A DNA stretch of 64,000 nucleotides. It comes from Coffea arabica (taxonomy: Eukaryota > Streptophyta > Magnoliopsida > Gentianales > Rubiaceae). A model generated the notes under the pieces. That model worked only from the letters and a program-made list of their open reading frames with translations, was not told where the DNA came from and searched no databases. Where the stretch lies: contig NC_092317.1 in NCBI RefSeq assembly GCF_036785885.1, positions 2,916,501-2,980,500 of the forward strand. The letters run 5' to 3'. Shown here piece after piece: positions 1 to 11,432 of the stretch. Positions within the stretch are counted from its first letter, which is position 1; the number at the start of each line of letters is the position of its first letter. The position numbers were made by a program, and so were the translations under genes.

Positions 1-1915
1 CCGCCCATCCTCCTCTTGGCTTCCCGATGAGGATGGTCCTCCGTCGCAGGACAAATTTCAGAATCCAATCCAACCACCCTCTATCTCACCTTAGACTTTA
101 TTATTAAACAATTTACTATCAAAAAAAAAAATTGAAACTATGACCTTGGCAAAATTAATAAAAAAAATTTTACATTTTGTCGTGAACAAATTCAGGCAGT
201 GTTGTATACTGGAATTGACTTGGCTAGCATAAGACCGACCGACCGACCGACGTGTTTTCAAGTGCTACAATAATAATACGTAAACGTTCAAAGTAAACAG
301 ACGGATAAGCTAATGCATCAACTTTCTTCTCGTTTTCCTTTTTTTTTTTTATTATTTGTATGTATCATTCGGCTAATAATAATAATAGCGTTCACATGCT
401 GTCAGATCAGAGTATAAAGGACCACGCTTATAATAATAATAATAATGAGAAACTTTCAGGGGCGGGCGTTGACGGATGAATTTCTGCGGAGCTTCCTTCC
501 ATGATCGTGCATAAGAATTTACTACTTTCTTCTCCATTTTTTAAAACTTTTTTTCTTCTTCTTTCTGTTTTTGTTGGGTGAATGCTTGACTTGCTCTGCT
601 TTTCCTTCCCGTCGACGCAAACAAAAGTGATTAGCAAGCAGGCTGCAAAAAATCAAAATAGCTGTTGCTTCCTTTCCTCTCCTTTCCTGCGCGTGGTCTG
701 GTCTGAACACTTTACAAAAGCATCCCTCTTCAATTTGACTAAATTTTTGTCACAAGTTTCATCTTCATGCGATTATTTTTTTCCCTAATAAAAAAACTCA
801 TCATCATCGTTCGGTGCGGGTTGATAAACAGGTCAGAAATCCAACCTTCTAGTAGCCGAAGACGTCAATGGTCGGGCATCTTTGATAAAAAGTATCATGA
901 TATGATATCATCTTGTTTGATTTTTGGATTGGTGGGTTGGATTGGATTGTTTTTCTCAGATTTTTTTTTATGTATGCAAAGAAAGAAATAAATGATCAGT
1001 CTAAGTAGCTAAAGGAAACTTTCGTAAGTAACAAAACTTCAATGTTCAAACTTCCAACCACTACTTTCATATTGCAGTAAACAACTAAAAATTCCACCAA
1101 GAATACCCTATAAGATACAATTATTTGGCATCTCCGATCCAAATAGAAGTCGAAGTCAATTCCCACCGCTTACGGGAGTCGCTACTGGCAAACAAAAGCC
1201 TGGCATCATGGACAAACGTTTCAAACACGGGAACAGGAGAATCCTCCCAAGATTCGCTTGATCTGGACTTCTACACTCCAGACAGAATTACTGAAGTCAA
1301 GAGTGGAGGGAGGGGAACGGAGGGGGGGAAGAAGGCAAGTCAACAGGGCACGTAGGAGAGAATTCATTTAGACAAGCATCGGACCTGCTTAACTCGACCC
1401 CGTTAATCCAATCAATCAAGGATTATAAAAATGCAACAATTACGCACTACTAATTTCATCAAATGGCCCTTTTTTATAAGGGAGGCACCTCTGATGGATA
1501 TTTTTAGTTCATTTTGTCTGTGCAAATATAGCAGTGAAAGTCGGGAAGTATTTCCCCTTCTCACACTCTTCTACCAATTTTTGTGTGTTCAACGGCATAA
1601 GGGATGCCACAAGTCAGGAAGCTTAAGCAAAGCGCTGCTTCACCAGCTAAAAGGTACAGAGAACAGAGTGATTAAACGTCAGTATTTGCGAAAACCATGC
1701 AATTGAGATCATTAGCGAGCAATCCTTGGAAGCAAGACAAGGTCAAAAGATGAAAGTGTTGTACATCTCAAGAATGAGCTAATGGTCTCCCTAATGCATT
1801 TTCATTAGATTGAAAACTGAGTTTACAAGAAGACTGACAAACACAACACCTCAAGTCCCATTAGCACCATTCTGGTAACTTAGCTCTGTTTGGAAATATA
1901 TGAAACCAATCCCAG
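1..1915. other. Intergenic DNA and probable 3' UTR of the first DUF2921 gene
   Basis: I recognise no gene here. The DNA is AT-rich with simple repeats: a GACC tetranucleotide run at about 233-251 and a TAA run near 430-446. The short open frames have low-complexity or poly-basic translations and no family signature. The last 200-300 bases before 1916 are probably the 3' UTR of the minus-strand DUF2921 gene. The first ~60 bases are GC-richer and could belong to a gene leaving the window on the minus strand, but too little is visible to say. Confidence 0.5.
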
Positions 1916-4900
1916 TCAATTTGCATCATCATCATCTTTCTCATTTCCAGCAGTTGCATTGACACCAGAAGTTAGCTCGGCTTCAACTGACATGGAAGCC
2001 AACCTCTCATATACTTTAGAACCAAATGGAAGAAGCTTAGACTGCCTTGCAAGAGTTTCACTTATCTTCTCATAGTTCCACCTTTGCTGAACGTAGACTA
2101 TAACTGCTAGAACAGCGGCCGTGACTGGTATTGCAATGTCCCCGAACTTGGAGAAGAAATCAAATCGGGGGTTGACAAACTCGTATTCCTCGGAGAAATA
2201 GGGGTTTGGAATGGGAGACCTCACAAAATCGTATGCATGGGGAAGAAGTCTTACTGCTGTTATCCCAATGTAGTAAAACTTTCTCAGTGGTTTACAACGT
2301 AACTGCCAAATATAGTTGCCAATTACTTGGGGGAGGAGGAAAAAGTCTTGAATAAGACCCATATACTCCTGCAGTTCAGTTTCCCATTCACGTAGTGTTT
2401 GGGATTTGCCAGATGAATCTATAAACTTCTCAGTCTGAAGAGGTCTGTGGCTTGTAGTGAGAGAATGGACAAACAGAACAAGGGCATAACCGATGACATG
2501 TATGGTCAAGGTGGTTAGCAAGACCCTCCTGTCATTTGGTACACGATGTGGTTCAAGAGGAGCCCTTGTCAACAATCTGATTCTCGATCTCCACACTTTT
2601 TGACAGAGCCTCAGAATAAATGAAAAGGCTACAAGCACAAGAAGCTTCACCGTGTAATCAATTACGCGTATTGCCTGGCTCTTCTCAAGGTCATAAGCTG
2701 GGTTCTCATAAGATTCTGAAGCCATCTTTTCAAATATGGCCTCTGCACCCGTAATTAGTGGAAGGCTGTAACCAACAGCTTGGATGCCTAGCATGACAAG
2801 AGACATGTAAGGAACAGAATCCACATTGTCCCTGATGTAAAATATCTGGCTTACTATGCAAGCGATTGCAAAGGAAAGTGTTAGGATGCGAAGGCTCCCT
2901 TCAACACCTCTACGAGAAAGGATGTCTTCCCTTTGCCCCCGATACACAATAGGAAAAGTTTGGAGCTTGATTGGTCTAAAATAGAGAGGATCATCATCAT
3001 TCCTTTTGCTGGATATGGAAATCCTAGCAGTTGGACTAACTAACCAACGGGCGGTAGTTGGTGGATATGATACCATAACTTCAATTAGACAATCCAATCC
3101 AGCTTCAAGATCCATGCTTTGATACAGAATGTTCCATGAAGCTCGAACATCTCTGCATCCAATTAAATACATCTTTCCAGCATGTTGATTGTATAGCCCC
3201 TCCACAAAAAGTACTGAGAAATTGTCAAAAGATTTTCCACTTAGAGCAATTTGAGCAGAAACATTTAGGAGGAGCTGCTTCTCTGTGTATTCAGCTTTAT
3301 CCTGATAGGGGTTCTCCTGTTCAGTGTTTGAAACATTTGGTGACCAGTAACGCCCCAACAAAGGACCAAGAGAAACAATTTCCATTTGGAAATCTGTTCT
3401 TGTGAGAAAGGAGCTGGAATATGAATCTGGAACTGCAGGTATATGAAGAGTGAGGTCTTCAGAAAGAAGAGAGAGACTGACAAGGAATGATTCTGTGGCT
3501 TCTAACTTGGGATACTCCAGTAAAGATTTCTTAACCATATTACCAAAGTTGAAGGGTTCACTTTTCTCTAAGACCGCACCAGCTGCATTAATTTTTGTGT
3601 ATTTATAGTATGGACGAGCAGCTGTGAACTGATCCCACAACTCTGCAGGGCGCACCAGCTTCTCAAATGATAGAGGAAAGTAAGATCCAGCTCCTCCATC
3701 AACACTAGAGAAAGTGCCCGCTATGATGCTCCTTTGTTTTATGGAAAATGAGATAGGAATATATAAGCATACTCGAGAACGACAGGCAGTGCGTTCACTA
3801 TCAAGCAATCCAAGGCAGCCAACCATGCAAAGTTGTCCGCTGGAAGATTTCCAAATTCCCTCAGCAGATAGTGTCATATTATTAAGACCAGTTCTTTCTG
3901 CTGCAATGAACTTCTTATCAAATGGAGGAACTGCTCTGAACACTGAAGATATCCTTCTGAAGTCAGGATTGTCAGCCACTTCCTGACATCGGAAATCCTG
4001 AATGACAAGCTTAACGTCTTTGAAGCTCCCATCTGTCTCCTTTATCTGCTTATCTGCTTTGAAGGGTCCCAACTTGCTGCAAAACTCATCCGTTCCATTG
4101 CATCTCCAGTTCGGCACAATAGTTAAAGCTTCTTGTTTGGTATACTTCTCAAGAATGTTACAAAAATCAAGCCCTCTATACACATCAAAATCACCATTCA
4201 CCAGAGTATCTTTATATGGGTATGGATCACATGCCCTTGACACGATCTTTTCAGAACCAAACTCGTAGTTTGCAGAAGCAGCCAACCAAGAAGACATGCT
4301 AATTTCATTAAAAAATTTTGGATTTGATTTCAAATTTAAGCTCTTCATGCTTCCCCGTATTCTTCTGTTTACCAAAGTGAATGTCCTCGGATAACGAAGC
4401 ACAAGCAGAATTTGATCATCTTGCACGAGTGGGGGCTGATTAGCATAACCAGATTCCTCAACCCATGGCCATGGCTCAGCAGATTCAGGCTGACGAGATG
4501 GTAACACTGTATGCCCCAACAAACACATAACTCTTTCGGCCCCATTCTTCTCTGATTCAGTATAAACTCCTTGGAATGAAATAGAAAGCTGAGAATGACC
4601 AGGCCACATATCAAAATGAGGACTTCCCTCATAGGGCGGTTCCATAAATAATCCATCCGATGTTATCCCCATTAGCAATGCACCGCTGACACCAATCCAT
4701 TTCTTAGATCGATGAACTTTATTAACATCAGTAACCCAAAAAGAAACCAACTTTGAGGGAGATCCATGACTCAGTGAGCCATTTATTGCAAGATCTCTAT
4801 CATCAAAGGGCATAATGGGAGCACCATTTGACTCCTGCCACCAATCTCCATTCAAAAAGGAGAGCTCTTCTCTTAAACTAAAAACTATATCATCAGCAGG

Positions 4901-5101
4901 TCTTAAATTAGAAGCAGAAGATAAAACCAAGGAGCATTCTTTCTTCACCTCATCCATCCTATCATATCTGTAAGTCATTGAATTTCCACTCCTGCTCCTA
5001 CCACCAAACTCTCCATCAACAAGGTATGCTTTTCCAAAACCAAAGCACAACAAAACTAGCAACCCTGTTAAAATCCAACCATCAACTCCAAAACACTTCA
5101 T
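1916..5101 (-). CDS. DUF2921 family multi-pass membrane protein, copy 1
   Basis: Single-exon CDS of 1061 residues. The N-terminus is a hydrophobic signal-peptide-like segment (ILTGLLVLLCFGFG, residues ~11-24). A long non-membrane region of about 700 residues follows, with many Cys and N-glycosylation-type NxS/T sites. The C-terminal third has about six hydrophobic helices, for example LSFAIACIVSQIFYI, LLVLVAFSFILRL and IAIPVTAAVLAVIVYV, and the tail is acidic. This layout and the motif ARWLVSPTARISISS fit the plant DUF2921 family, of which Arabidopsis At1g52780 is a member as I recall. Its biochemical function is not established to my knowledge; a secretory-pathway or Golgi membrane location is inferred. 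A same-strand paralogue lies upstream at 6544-9582. The leader probably carries an intron at 5154-5398. The start is the first ATG of the frame, directly before the signal peptide. Confidence 0.9.
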   Translation of the reverse strand: MKCFGVDGWILTGLLVLLCFGFGKAYLVDGEFGGRSRSGNSMTYRYDRMDEVKKECSLVLSSASNLRPADDIVFSLREELSFLNGDWWQESNGAPIMPFDDRDLAINGSLSHGSPSKLVSFWVTDVNKVHRSKKWIGVSGALLMGITSDGLFMEPPYEGSPHFDMWPGHSQLSISFQGVYTESEKNGAERVMCLLGHTVLPSRQPESAEPWPWVEESGYANQPPLVQDDQILLVLRYPRTFTLVNRRIRGSMKSLNLKSNPKFFNEISMSSWLAASANYEFGSEKIVSRACDPYPYKDTLVNGDFDVYRGLDFCNILEKYTKQEALTIVPNWRCNGTDEFCSKLGPFKADKQIKETDGSFKDVKLVIQDFRCQEVADNPDFRRISSVFRAVPPFDKKFIAAERTGLNNMTLSAEGIWKSSSGQLCMVGCLGLLDSERTACRSRVCLYIPISFSIKQRSIIAGTFSSVDGGAGSYFPLSFEKLVRPAELWDQFTAARPYYKYTKINAAGAVLEKSEPFNFGNMVKKSLLEYPKLEATESFLVSLSLLSEDLTLHIPAVPDSYSSSFLTRTDFQMEIVSLGPLLGRYWSPNVSNTEQENPYQDKAEYTEKQLLLNVSAQIALSGKSFDNFSVLFVEGLYNQHAGKMYLIGCRDVRASWNILYQSMDLEAGLDCLIEVMVSYPPTTARWLVSPTARISISSKRNDDDPLYFRPIKLQTFPIVYRGQREDILSRRGVEGSLRILTLSFAIACIVSQIFYIRDNVDSVPYMSLVMLGIQAVGYSLPLITGAEAIFEKMASESYENPAYDLEKSQAIRVIDYTVKLLVLVAFSFILRLCQKVWRSRIRLLTRAPLEPHRVPNDRRVLLTTLTIHVIGYALVLFVHSLTTSHRPLQTEKFIDSSGKSQTLREWETELQEYMGLIQDFFLLPQVIGNYIWQLRCKPLRKFYYIGITAVRLLPHAYDFVRSPIPNPYFSEEYEFVNPRFDFFSKFGDIAIPVTAAVLAVIVYVQQRWNYEKISETLARQSKLLPFGSKVYERLASMSVEAELTSGVNATAGNEKDDDDAN

Positions 5102-6543
5102 CTTTACGCTAAAATTACGATACCCCTCAAAGCACTCCTTTACAACTTCTAATCTGAAAGAATCCCGCTAACCAAATATTAATTTTCTACACCACAACAA
5201 ATACCTCCTTTTGATCTCCCATACGAATAAAATATAAGTCTGCAGTTACTGATGCAAAAGCAAAGGGAAGTACATGGTAGTACCAGAAATGATCAAGAAA
5301 AACAAAAACAAAATTAGGAGCACGAGAATGACATTATCAGAGGACTAGTGTCTGAATGCTGAATGATTTTTGCATTTGCAACTAATTGATGCAGTTACCT
5401 GTGAAGTGGGTTGTCCTTCGATTCTTCATCAACGGACTTCTTTGAGGTGAATCCTTGGATCTTTGGATTGAAGAAAAGTGGAGTTGAGAAATAGGGAAGC
5501 GATTTGGTGAAGGAAAGTGTGAACTTGAAGCAAAGAAGAGGAGTGATTGTGACACTGAGAAGTCAACCTATTTCTCTACGCAGTTTTAGTAAAATCAGAG
5601 TAGTAGCATCGATTAATGCAACATGAATTTGTATAATCTCAGTCTCATTGAATATTTTACATATGTATTTAATGTTTTGCTACATTAAAATTTTTGTAAG
5701 ATTAGTGGCATAAATAGTTTGTGATCGATGTGGAGCTTATCATATGGCACAAAAAAATAAATTTTTTTGTCAATTTTTATGCTTTTTTTCTTTCTCATCT
5801 CACTATTTATTTTCCGTTTTCTTTTTTTGGTTTTTTAATTTTGTGTGTCTGAAATCCAAAGCAAATGAAATAATTTTTTTTGTCACAATTTCAAATTAAT
5901 TCTGGGTCGTGTCCCAAACAGATGTGTCTGACTCCGATCCTGTCCAGCGGAGAAACTTGCACTCACATGTCACAGACCCGGAATCCACGGGCGAACTTGA
6001 TGAGTTTCTGAGACGGATCAACACCTTCTTATTAGGTAGGTGCATCAAGATTCAAGACAGAAAACTTCTTTGGAAACTATACATATTTTAAGTTGTTGTA
6101 TCGTAGGTACAAAATAACTCAACCAGAAGCACAAAACAACAAATAGGTTTGTGAGGATGATGATACACAATTTTATCAATAACCAATTTGGATATATTTA
6201 TCGAGGATAATTTGAAAATATTGGTGAAAAATTTCTCAAATGTTTCAACCATATTTTTTTACGAAGGCACATTAAAATGTACTCCAAGAACACGTAAATA
6301 AATTACTAGAATACTTATAAATTTGAACGTTACGAATAACATGCAGTATTTTGGGCAAAGTGGAGAAGACAATTAGGATACATGCATCACAATTTTATTT
6401 TATTTTTTTCAAGTAACAGAAACATTTCACTGAAGTAAATATGCACCGATATCTCCAGGATACTGATGACATTTCAAGTAACTACCAAAGAGATCTGTAA
6501 AATGTTGCATATTCACCTACAGTAGACTAGACTCAACTTCTAT
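5102..6543. other. Intergenic: leader of DUF2921 copy 1, then AT-rich DNA
   Basis: Bases up to about 5560 look like the minus-strand 5' leader of DUF2921 copy 1, with an inferred intron at 5154-5398 (donor CAG/GTAACTG, acceptor CTTTCAG/ATTAG). The rest is AT-rich. A GC-richer patch at about 5905-6010 gives a short open frame (MSQTDVSDSDP...) that I cannot assign and treat as non-coding. The last ~150 bases are probably the 3' UTR of DUF2921 copy 2. Confidence 0.45.
5154..5398 (-). other. Probable 5'-UTR intron of DUF2921 copy 1
   Basis: On the minus strand a donor CACAG/GTAACTG ends an exon-like leader (about 5560-5399, pyrimidine-rich, no ATG needed), and an acceptor CTTTCAG/ATTAG lies 52 bases before the start codon at 5101. 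The 245-base segment between them is AT-rich like other introns here. It is inferred from splice consensus only; no transcript evidence is available. Confidence 0.45.
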
Positions 6544-9500
6544 TTAAACTTTGAAAATGTTGCATCCACTCTGCTGCACATGAACTATGACAGCAAAAGA
6601 TAGGCTTATCATTATGATCACAATCTTTTCAAACCTTGAGAAAACTTCTGTGCTGCTGCAAGTTTCAGTGGGATGGAAGTATGGATTGAAGACAGGATCT
6701 CTCATGTAATCGTAGGTCCGAAGAAGGAACCTTAAGAGGGTCAATCCAATGTAGTACACCTTACTCAGGGGCTTAACTTGTATCTGCCATATCAAGTTTC
6801 CCATTATCTGGGGAAGCAAAAACCAATCTTGAACTACGCTCCAGTGTTCTTGCAGTATGGTTTCCCAGTCAGTCGCATTGTGGTTTGCAGCTGCTGCAGA
6901 CATTGTTTCGTCAATCTTGAGTTCCCGAATCACCAGAATAAAAGCAACGCCAATCATGTGAATTATCCCACTTGCAAAGACAACCCGAATTTCCCTTGGT
7001 CCGTGATCTAATGGTGATAATAAACTTTGAGTACGTTGTCTTGATTTCCATACCTTTCGACAGAGTCTTAGAGCTAGTACAACCGCGACCAAGAGGAGGG
7101 ATTTCTTGATTATTTCCAGCATTTTGAAGTGCATGCTTCTATCCTTGTACGGAGGATATTTGCTGCGGTAGTGATATCCGCTCCACTTGATCAGAACTGT
7201 GGTGTTCATGACCAAGGGAAGACAATAGACCAGAACTTGAATGGTCAGCATCAACAAGGAAATGAAGGGAATGACATAATCGTTCTTCTTCATGTACCAT
7301 AATTGGCTAAATAGGCAACTGATTGAGCCTAGAAGTATTGACACACGTAAAAGCTCCTCAAAGTTTCGACGAAATCGTACCTCTTTTGAGTTGTCAGTGT
7401 ATGGAATCAGAAATGTCTTTAGCCTGATTGGCCTAAAGTACAAGGGATCCTCTGCATTCCGGGCACTGGAAATTGAGATCTTGGCTGTAGGATTTCTCAA
7501 CCACCTGGCGGTCTCAGGGGAGTACCCTATCATCACTTCTATCAAGCAGTCCATCTTGCTTCCAAGATTCAGATTCTCATACGCAAACCTCTCAGAATGC
7601 TGGAACTGGAAGTCGATTTCCTTGCAGCCTATAAGATACATCTTTCCTCCAAGTTGATCATACAGTCCCTCAAGGTAGATTTTTGATATATGACCATAGT
7701 TTTCTCCACTAAGGGTGAGATGTGCTGACACGTTCAGGGGCAGCTTCTCATCAGTAAAAGCAAAATTATCTCGACTTCCAGAATACAGCTCCCCATTATC
7801 ATGCCTTGTTAATTCGGACCAATAACGTCCAAACAATTTGCCCAAAGTGAGTGTCTCGAAGTAAACGAGTGTCCCTGGCAATTTGTGTTCATGATTATGA
7901 TCTGGGAGAGCATTGACATGAAAAGACAGCTTACTGGACAGAGAAGACAGCAGAGTCAAGTTATCACGATCTTCAGTGCTTGGATACTTGAAGATCAAAT
8001 CATGAACCACGGTGCGTATGTTGAACTTCTTGCTTCTCATCCAAAAATCATTGGCCAAATCAATCTTGGAGTACTTGTATGATAAATAAGACCTGCTATA
8101 GTCATGATACCTGTTCCAGATATCAGAAGGATGGACTTTCTTTTCAAAAAGCAAAGGGCTAAACGCATCTGTCCCTTGAATATTAGTGATAGTGCCCATG
8201 AGAATGCTCCGCTGAGTGATTGACAATATGACAGGTATTACTAAGCTTATTTTAGAATTGCACCTGTTTATATCGTTCTCAAGTCCAACACAGCCAATCA
8301 TGCACAGCTGCCCATATGAAGGATTCCAAGTTCCTTCTGCAGAGATGGTCATTCCAGAGATACCACTCCTAGCCCCAGAATAATAAACATCCTCCAAAGG
8401 AGATATGACTCTAAAGAATGCAGAAACCTTTGCAGCTCTGAGCTTACTGATGTTGTCCCCTAAAACACAACGAAGATCAGTCATCATCAGCCGAAACTTA
8501 TGAAAGATGTTGTCTTTGCTTTCAACCTTCTCACCGAGTACAAAAGGCCCCAAGTTCTCACATATGTTGCTACTGTTGCAATTTTCCACTACAATATCAA
8601 ATTTTTCAGAAGCAAAGTTTTGAAGGACTCTACAGAAATGGTTCCCATGATATACATCACCTCTCTTCTCTGACGATTCGTGTTCGTACAAGTCCGAGTT
8701 GCATGCTTTTGAGACAATCTTCTTGGAGATAAACTGATAGCTGGAGTCATAGGTTTGATGACTGAGCCGGGAAACGATACTGATGTCGTCAAAATATTTG
8801 GGGTCTGACCGTCTGTTCAAACTTCTCAGGTCACCAACTATTGTCCCGCTGGTCAAAGTGAAACTCTGAGGATATTGAAGAACAAGCATAATTCGATCAT
8901 CTTTGACAGGAGAAAATTGGCGGTTATTCTTGCAGCCATAATTCAATGACCACGTAGAAAAATCAGGAGGACTTTCTGAAAAAGGAGATACTGAATTTCC
9001 CAACATGCACATCAAACCCTGCCCTCCCTCGTCTTCAGACTCCACATAATGTCCTTCAAAAGCAATTGTTAGCACAGAGTATCCAGGGCTTTTATGAAAC
9101 TTGGGATACCAAGTCTGCGGCATGTCTGGCAAAGTGCTGTTCCTCGTAATGCCTATAGACAACAGTCCACAAACGCCAATGGCATTGTTACTTGGATCGG
9201 AAAGATTAAATCCCATCACCCAAAACGAAGCTAGCTTTAGAAGTGATCCACTGCCACTAAAGTTCATTGGCATGTCACTTGAATCAAATGGCATCAGTGG
9301 TACTCCACTAGCCTCTTGCACCCAATCTCCATTTTGGAAAGAGAGACCCTTGGCAATTTCATAGAACTTTTGAATTCCAAGTTGAGCTTTTGAAGCTGAA
9401 GATACAACGCGGGCGCATTCTCTCTCGACTTCCATAAGGCGTTCAAACTTGCAAATCCTTTTAAGGTCATCCAACTCTTCTGAATCTTCATATGCTGGTA

Positions 9501-9582
9501 ATAATGAACTTGTTGCACCAACCAAAAATACCAAAATGAATGGCAAAACTAGTCTAATGTGAGAGAAAAACCGGAAGTCCAT
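6544..9582 (-). CDS. DUF2921 family multi-pass membrane protein, copy 2 (tandem paralogue)
   Basis: Single-exon CDS of 1012 residues. It has the same architecture as the gene at 1916-5101: signal-peptide-like start (LVLPFILVFLVGATSS), long Cys-rich and NxS/T-rich lumenal or extracellular region, then about six C-terminal membrane helices. Matching landmarks include LSFQNGDWVQEASGVPLMPFD versus LSFLNGDWWQESNGAPIMPFD, KMYLIGC, DCLIEVM and DPLYFRPI(R/K)L. The copies are clearly diverged over most of their length, so the duplication is not recent. This copy lacks the acidic C-terminal tail of copy 1 and stops soon after the last helix (VHVQQSGCNIFKV). Function unknown; membrane location inferred. 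Confidence 0.88.
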   Translation of the reverse strand: MDFRFFSHIRLVLPFILVFLVGATSSLLPAYEDSEELDDLKRICKFERLMEVERECARVVSSASKAQLGIQKFYEIAKGLSFQNGDWVQEASGVPLMPFDSSDMPMNFSGSGSLLKLASFWVMGFNLSDPSNNAIGVCGLLSIGITRNSTLPDMPQTWYPKFHKSPGYSVLTIAFEGHYVESEDEGGQGLMCMLGNSVSPFSESPPDFSTWSLNYGCKNNRQFSPVKDDRIMLVLQYPQSFTLTSGTIVGDLRSLNRRSDPKYFDDISIVSRLSHQTYDSSYQFISKKIVSKACNSDLYEHESSEKRGDVYHGNHFCRVLQNFASEKFDIVVENCNSSNICENLGPFVLGEKVESKDNIFHKFRLMMTDLRCVLGDNISKLRAAKVSAFFRVISPLEDVYYSGARSGISGMTISAEGTWNPSYGQLCMIGCVGLENDINRCNSKISLVIPVILSITQRSILMGTITNIQGTDAFSPLLFEKKVHPSDIWNRYHDYSRSYLSYKYSKIDLANDFWMRSKKFNIRTVVHDLIFKYPSTEDRDNLTLLSSLSSKLSFHVNALPDHNHEHKLPGTLVYFETLTLGKLFGRYWSELTRHDNGELYSGSRDNFAFTDEKLPLNVSAHLTLSGENYGHISKIYLEGLYDQLGGKMYLIGCKEIDFQFQHSERFAYENLNLGSKMDCLIEVMIGYSPETARWLRNPTAKISISSARNAEDPLYFRPIRLKTFLIPYTDNSKEVRFRRNFEELLRVSILLGSISCLFSQLWYMKKNDYVIPFISLLMLTIQVLVYCLPLVMNTTVLIKWSGYHYRSKYPPYKDRSMHFKMLEIIKKSLLLVAVVLALRLCRKVWKSRQRTQSLLSPLDHGPREIRVVFASGIIHMIGVAFILVIRELKIDETMSAAAANHNATDWETILQEHWSVVQDWFLLPQIMGNLIWQIQVKPLSKVYYIGLTLLRFLLRTYDYMRDPVFNPYFHPTETCSSTEVFSRFEKIVIIMISLSFAVIVHVQQSGCNIFKV

Positions 9583-10182
9583 TCTTGATAATCTGAACTC
9601 TCTGTTTTAGTGTAGAAAACCAATTCGGCTTCAACTTACAGGAAAATGAAGTTCCTTCTTTTTTTTTTTTGGGTGGAAACTATCTGAAGGTTTTGCTGTA
9701 GAATGTTAGCAGACTGCCATGTTATATAGAGATAAAGTCGCATCAAAGTCCAAAAGAAAACGTCTGAAATGATCACTTCTTATTTGGACATAGCAATTCA
9801 GCTTTTTGCAGAATTGAAGAACATAGTGCCGGATACCCTAATGGTAAAGTTTCATCAAGTCTAAAACATCTTTGTCAACTATCTTTGTGAAATCAGCCGG
9901 CCTGATTGTTCCAGTTAGTCTATGGTTTAAGGTACTGTGTCATAGAGGTTCTTGTTGTCAGTACTGGCACCAAGTTGGATTCTGAGCAAGCTTCCAAAGT
10001 AATTGCAAATTAGGTAATTAGAGAAAACCTCACTATCCCATTTCGCCAATAAATGAGATCTTCATCAAGATCAAAACCCCAGACTGCAAGTCGCCATCCT
10101 TGGAATCGACAAATTTTTTACAAGCCAACTTGCTACTTTTTTAAAGCAAGGGGTGTGATTTTAAGAAATGAGGAAGGGGAAG
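9583..10182. other. Promoter side of DUF2921 copy 2 and spacer
   Basis: A TATA-like CTCTATATAAC reads on the minus strand at 9721-9731, about 140 bases before the ATG at 9582, a reasonable core promoter for copy 2. A T run occurs at about 9658-9670. No gene is seen. The LTR element's target-site duplication, GGAAG, ends this stretch at 10178-10182. Confidence 0.4.
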
Positions 10183-10529
10183 TGTTGAGATATGCCAACT
10201 TTTCCTACTGATTTTATCATATTGTGTTTGATATCAAAATAATTTAGTTATTAGAAGAATAAGAATATTTGTTAACCAAAGATCATGTTGGTTTGTTAAC
10301 AAATATATTAGCTAAGATTTGCTAATAGAAGAATATTATATTTTGTTGAGATTTTTAGGATAATTGTTAGTTGGATATTTTGCTAGTTTGTTTCATGCAA
10401 TCACTATAAATAGTGAGTTGATGAATGTAGAACATAAGTTCATTTTCTACCTTCAATACAAGTCTCTTACAAGCTTTTTTTTGCAACACTAAGGTGTTAT
10501 TTTTTAGTTTATGCCCCAAAAAATCAACA
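10183..10529 (+). repeat. Left LTR of the Copia-type element
   Basis: 347-base direct repeat, starting TGTTGAGATATGCC and ending AAATCAACA. It contains a TATA-like CACTATAAATAG in its second half, the expected U3/R layout. It matches the right LTR over its full length. Confidence 0.9.
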
Positions 10530-11432
10530 AAGTGGTATCAAGAGCCTATATCTTAAGGGCCTAAGTCTTTTTTTTTTTTTTTTAGAGTGATGCATTGGTG
10601 AGGATCCTTTATAAGTTCAAAACCATGACAGGAAAGAACTTTTTGTCAAATGTTTCAAATTTTAGTGGTGAAACTTACTAAATTTGGGTCATAAAATTTT
10701 GAACTTATTTGGTAGTCAATGATCTACGGGATATGGCGGAGACGAATTTTGTTTCGCCAGCATTTGAAGAGCTGATAGATACACAAATTAGAAACCACAA
10801 AGTTGTAGTTAGACAGAGATCCAACGCCAGCATTCGCATTTCAATTTTTTATGCCGTTTTCCCAAGGATAATGGCTAATGATTTGATTGAGAATAAACTA
10901 TTCTCAATTAAAATAAAAAGAAAAAGTTTCACTATGAATTGGTCAGATTTTGACAATTCTAAAGTGGAACATGATGATGAAATCAAGAATTCAGATCCTG
11001 AAAAAATTCAGGAGGAGATCATTGATAAATCAAGAGGTATCAAATTGATTCCTGATATTTATCAAGATTATAATATATCTGTTTTTGAGTCTACAGATTT
11101 TGATGGTGATGACAAAATGAAAAATCATGCAAAATTTCATATTTTCTGTATAGGTTCAAATATCGTCAAAGAGTGTTCCACTTTAAATCTATGAGAATGT
11201 TATTTGAAAATATTTATAAAAAAATCATCTTTTATGTGGAGTTTGGCATGAGAAGACAAAAGAAGTGGTCCGTTGCAAGACTAATATTTAGCTTGCATAA
11301 AAACCCAAAGGAAGAAGTTCATTGCAAGGCTAATCATCAATTGCAGAACTTCTTACAAAAGTCTCATCCAAAATAAGATTCAAAGATTTAAAAAGACAAT
11401 TGAAAATCTGCAGCAAAAGTGACAAGGAGAAG

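Noticed and set aside
1125-1355. 76-residue open frame downstream of DUF2921 copy 1
   Set aside because: It starts at TTG, has a low-complexity Gly/Ser/Lys end, no splice context and no family similarity.
5909-6091. GC-richer open frame between the DUF2921 genes
   Set aside because: Sixty residues with no recognisable domain and no leader or tail signals; more likely a repeat fragment.
9825-9900. tRNA-like start (GCCGGATACCCTAATGGTAAAG)
   Set aside because: No T-arm consensus (GGTTCGAATCC type) and no closing acceptor stem at the right distance.
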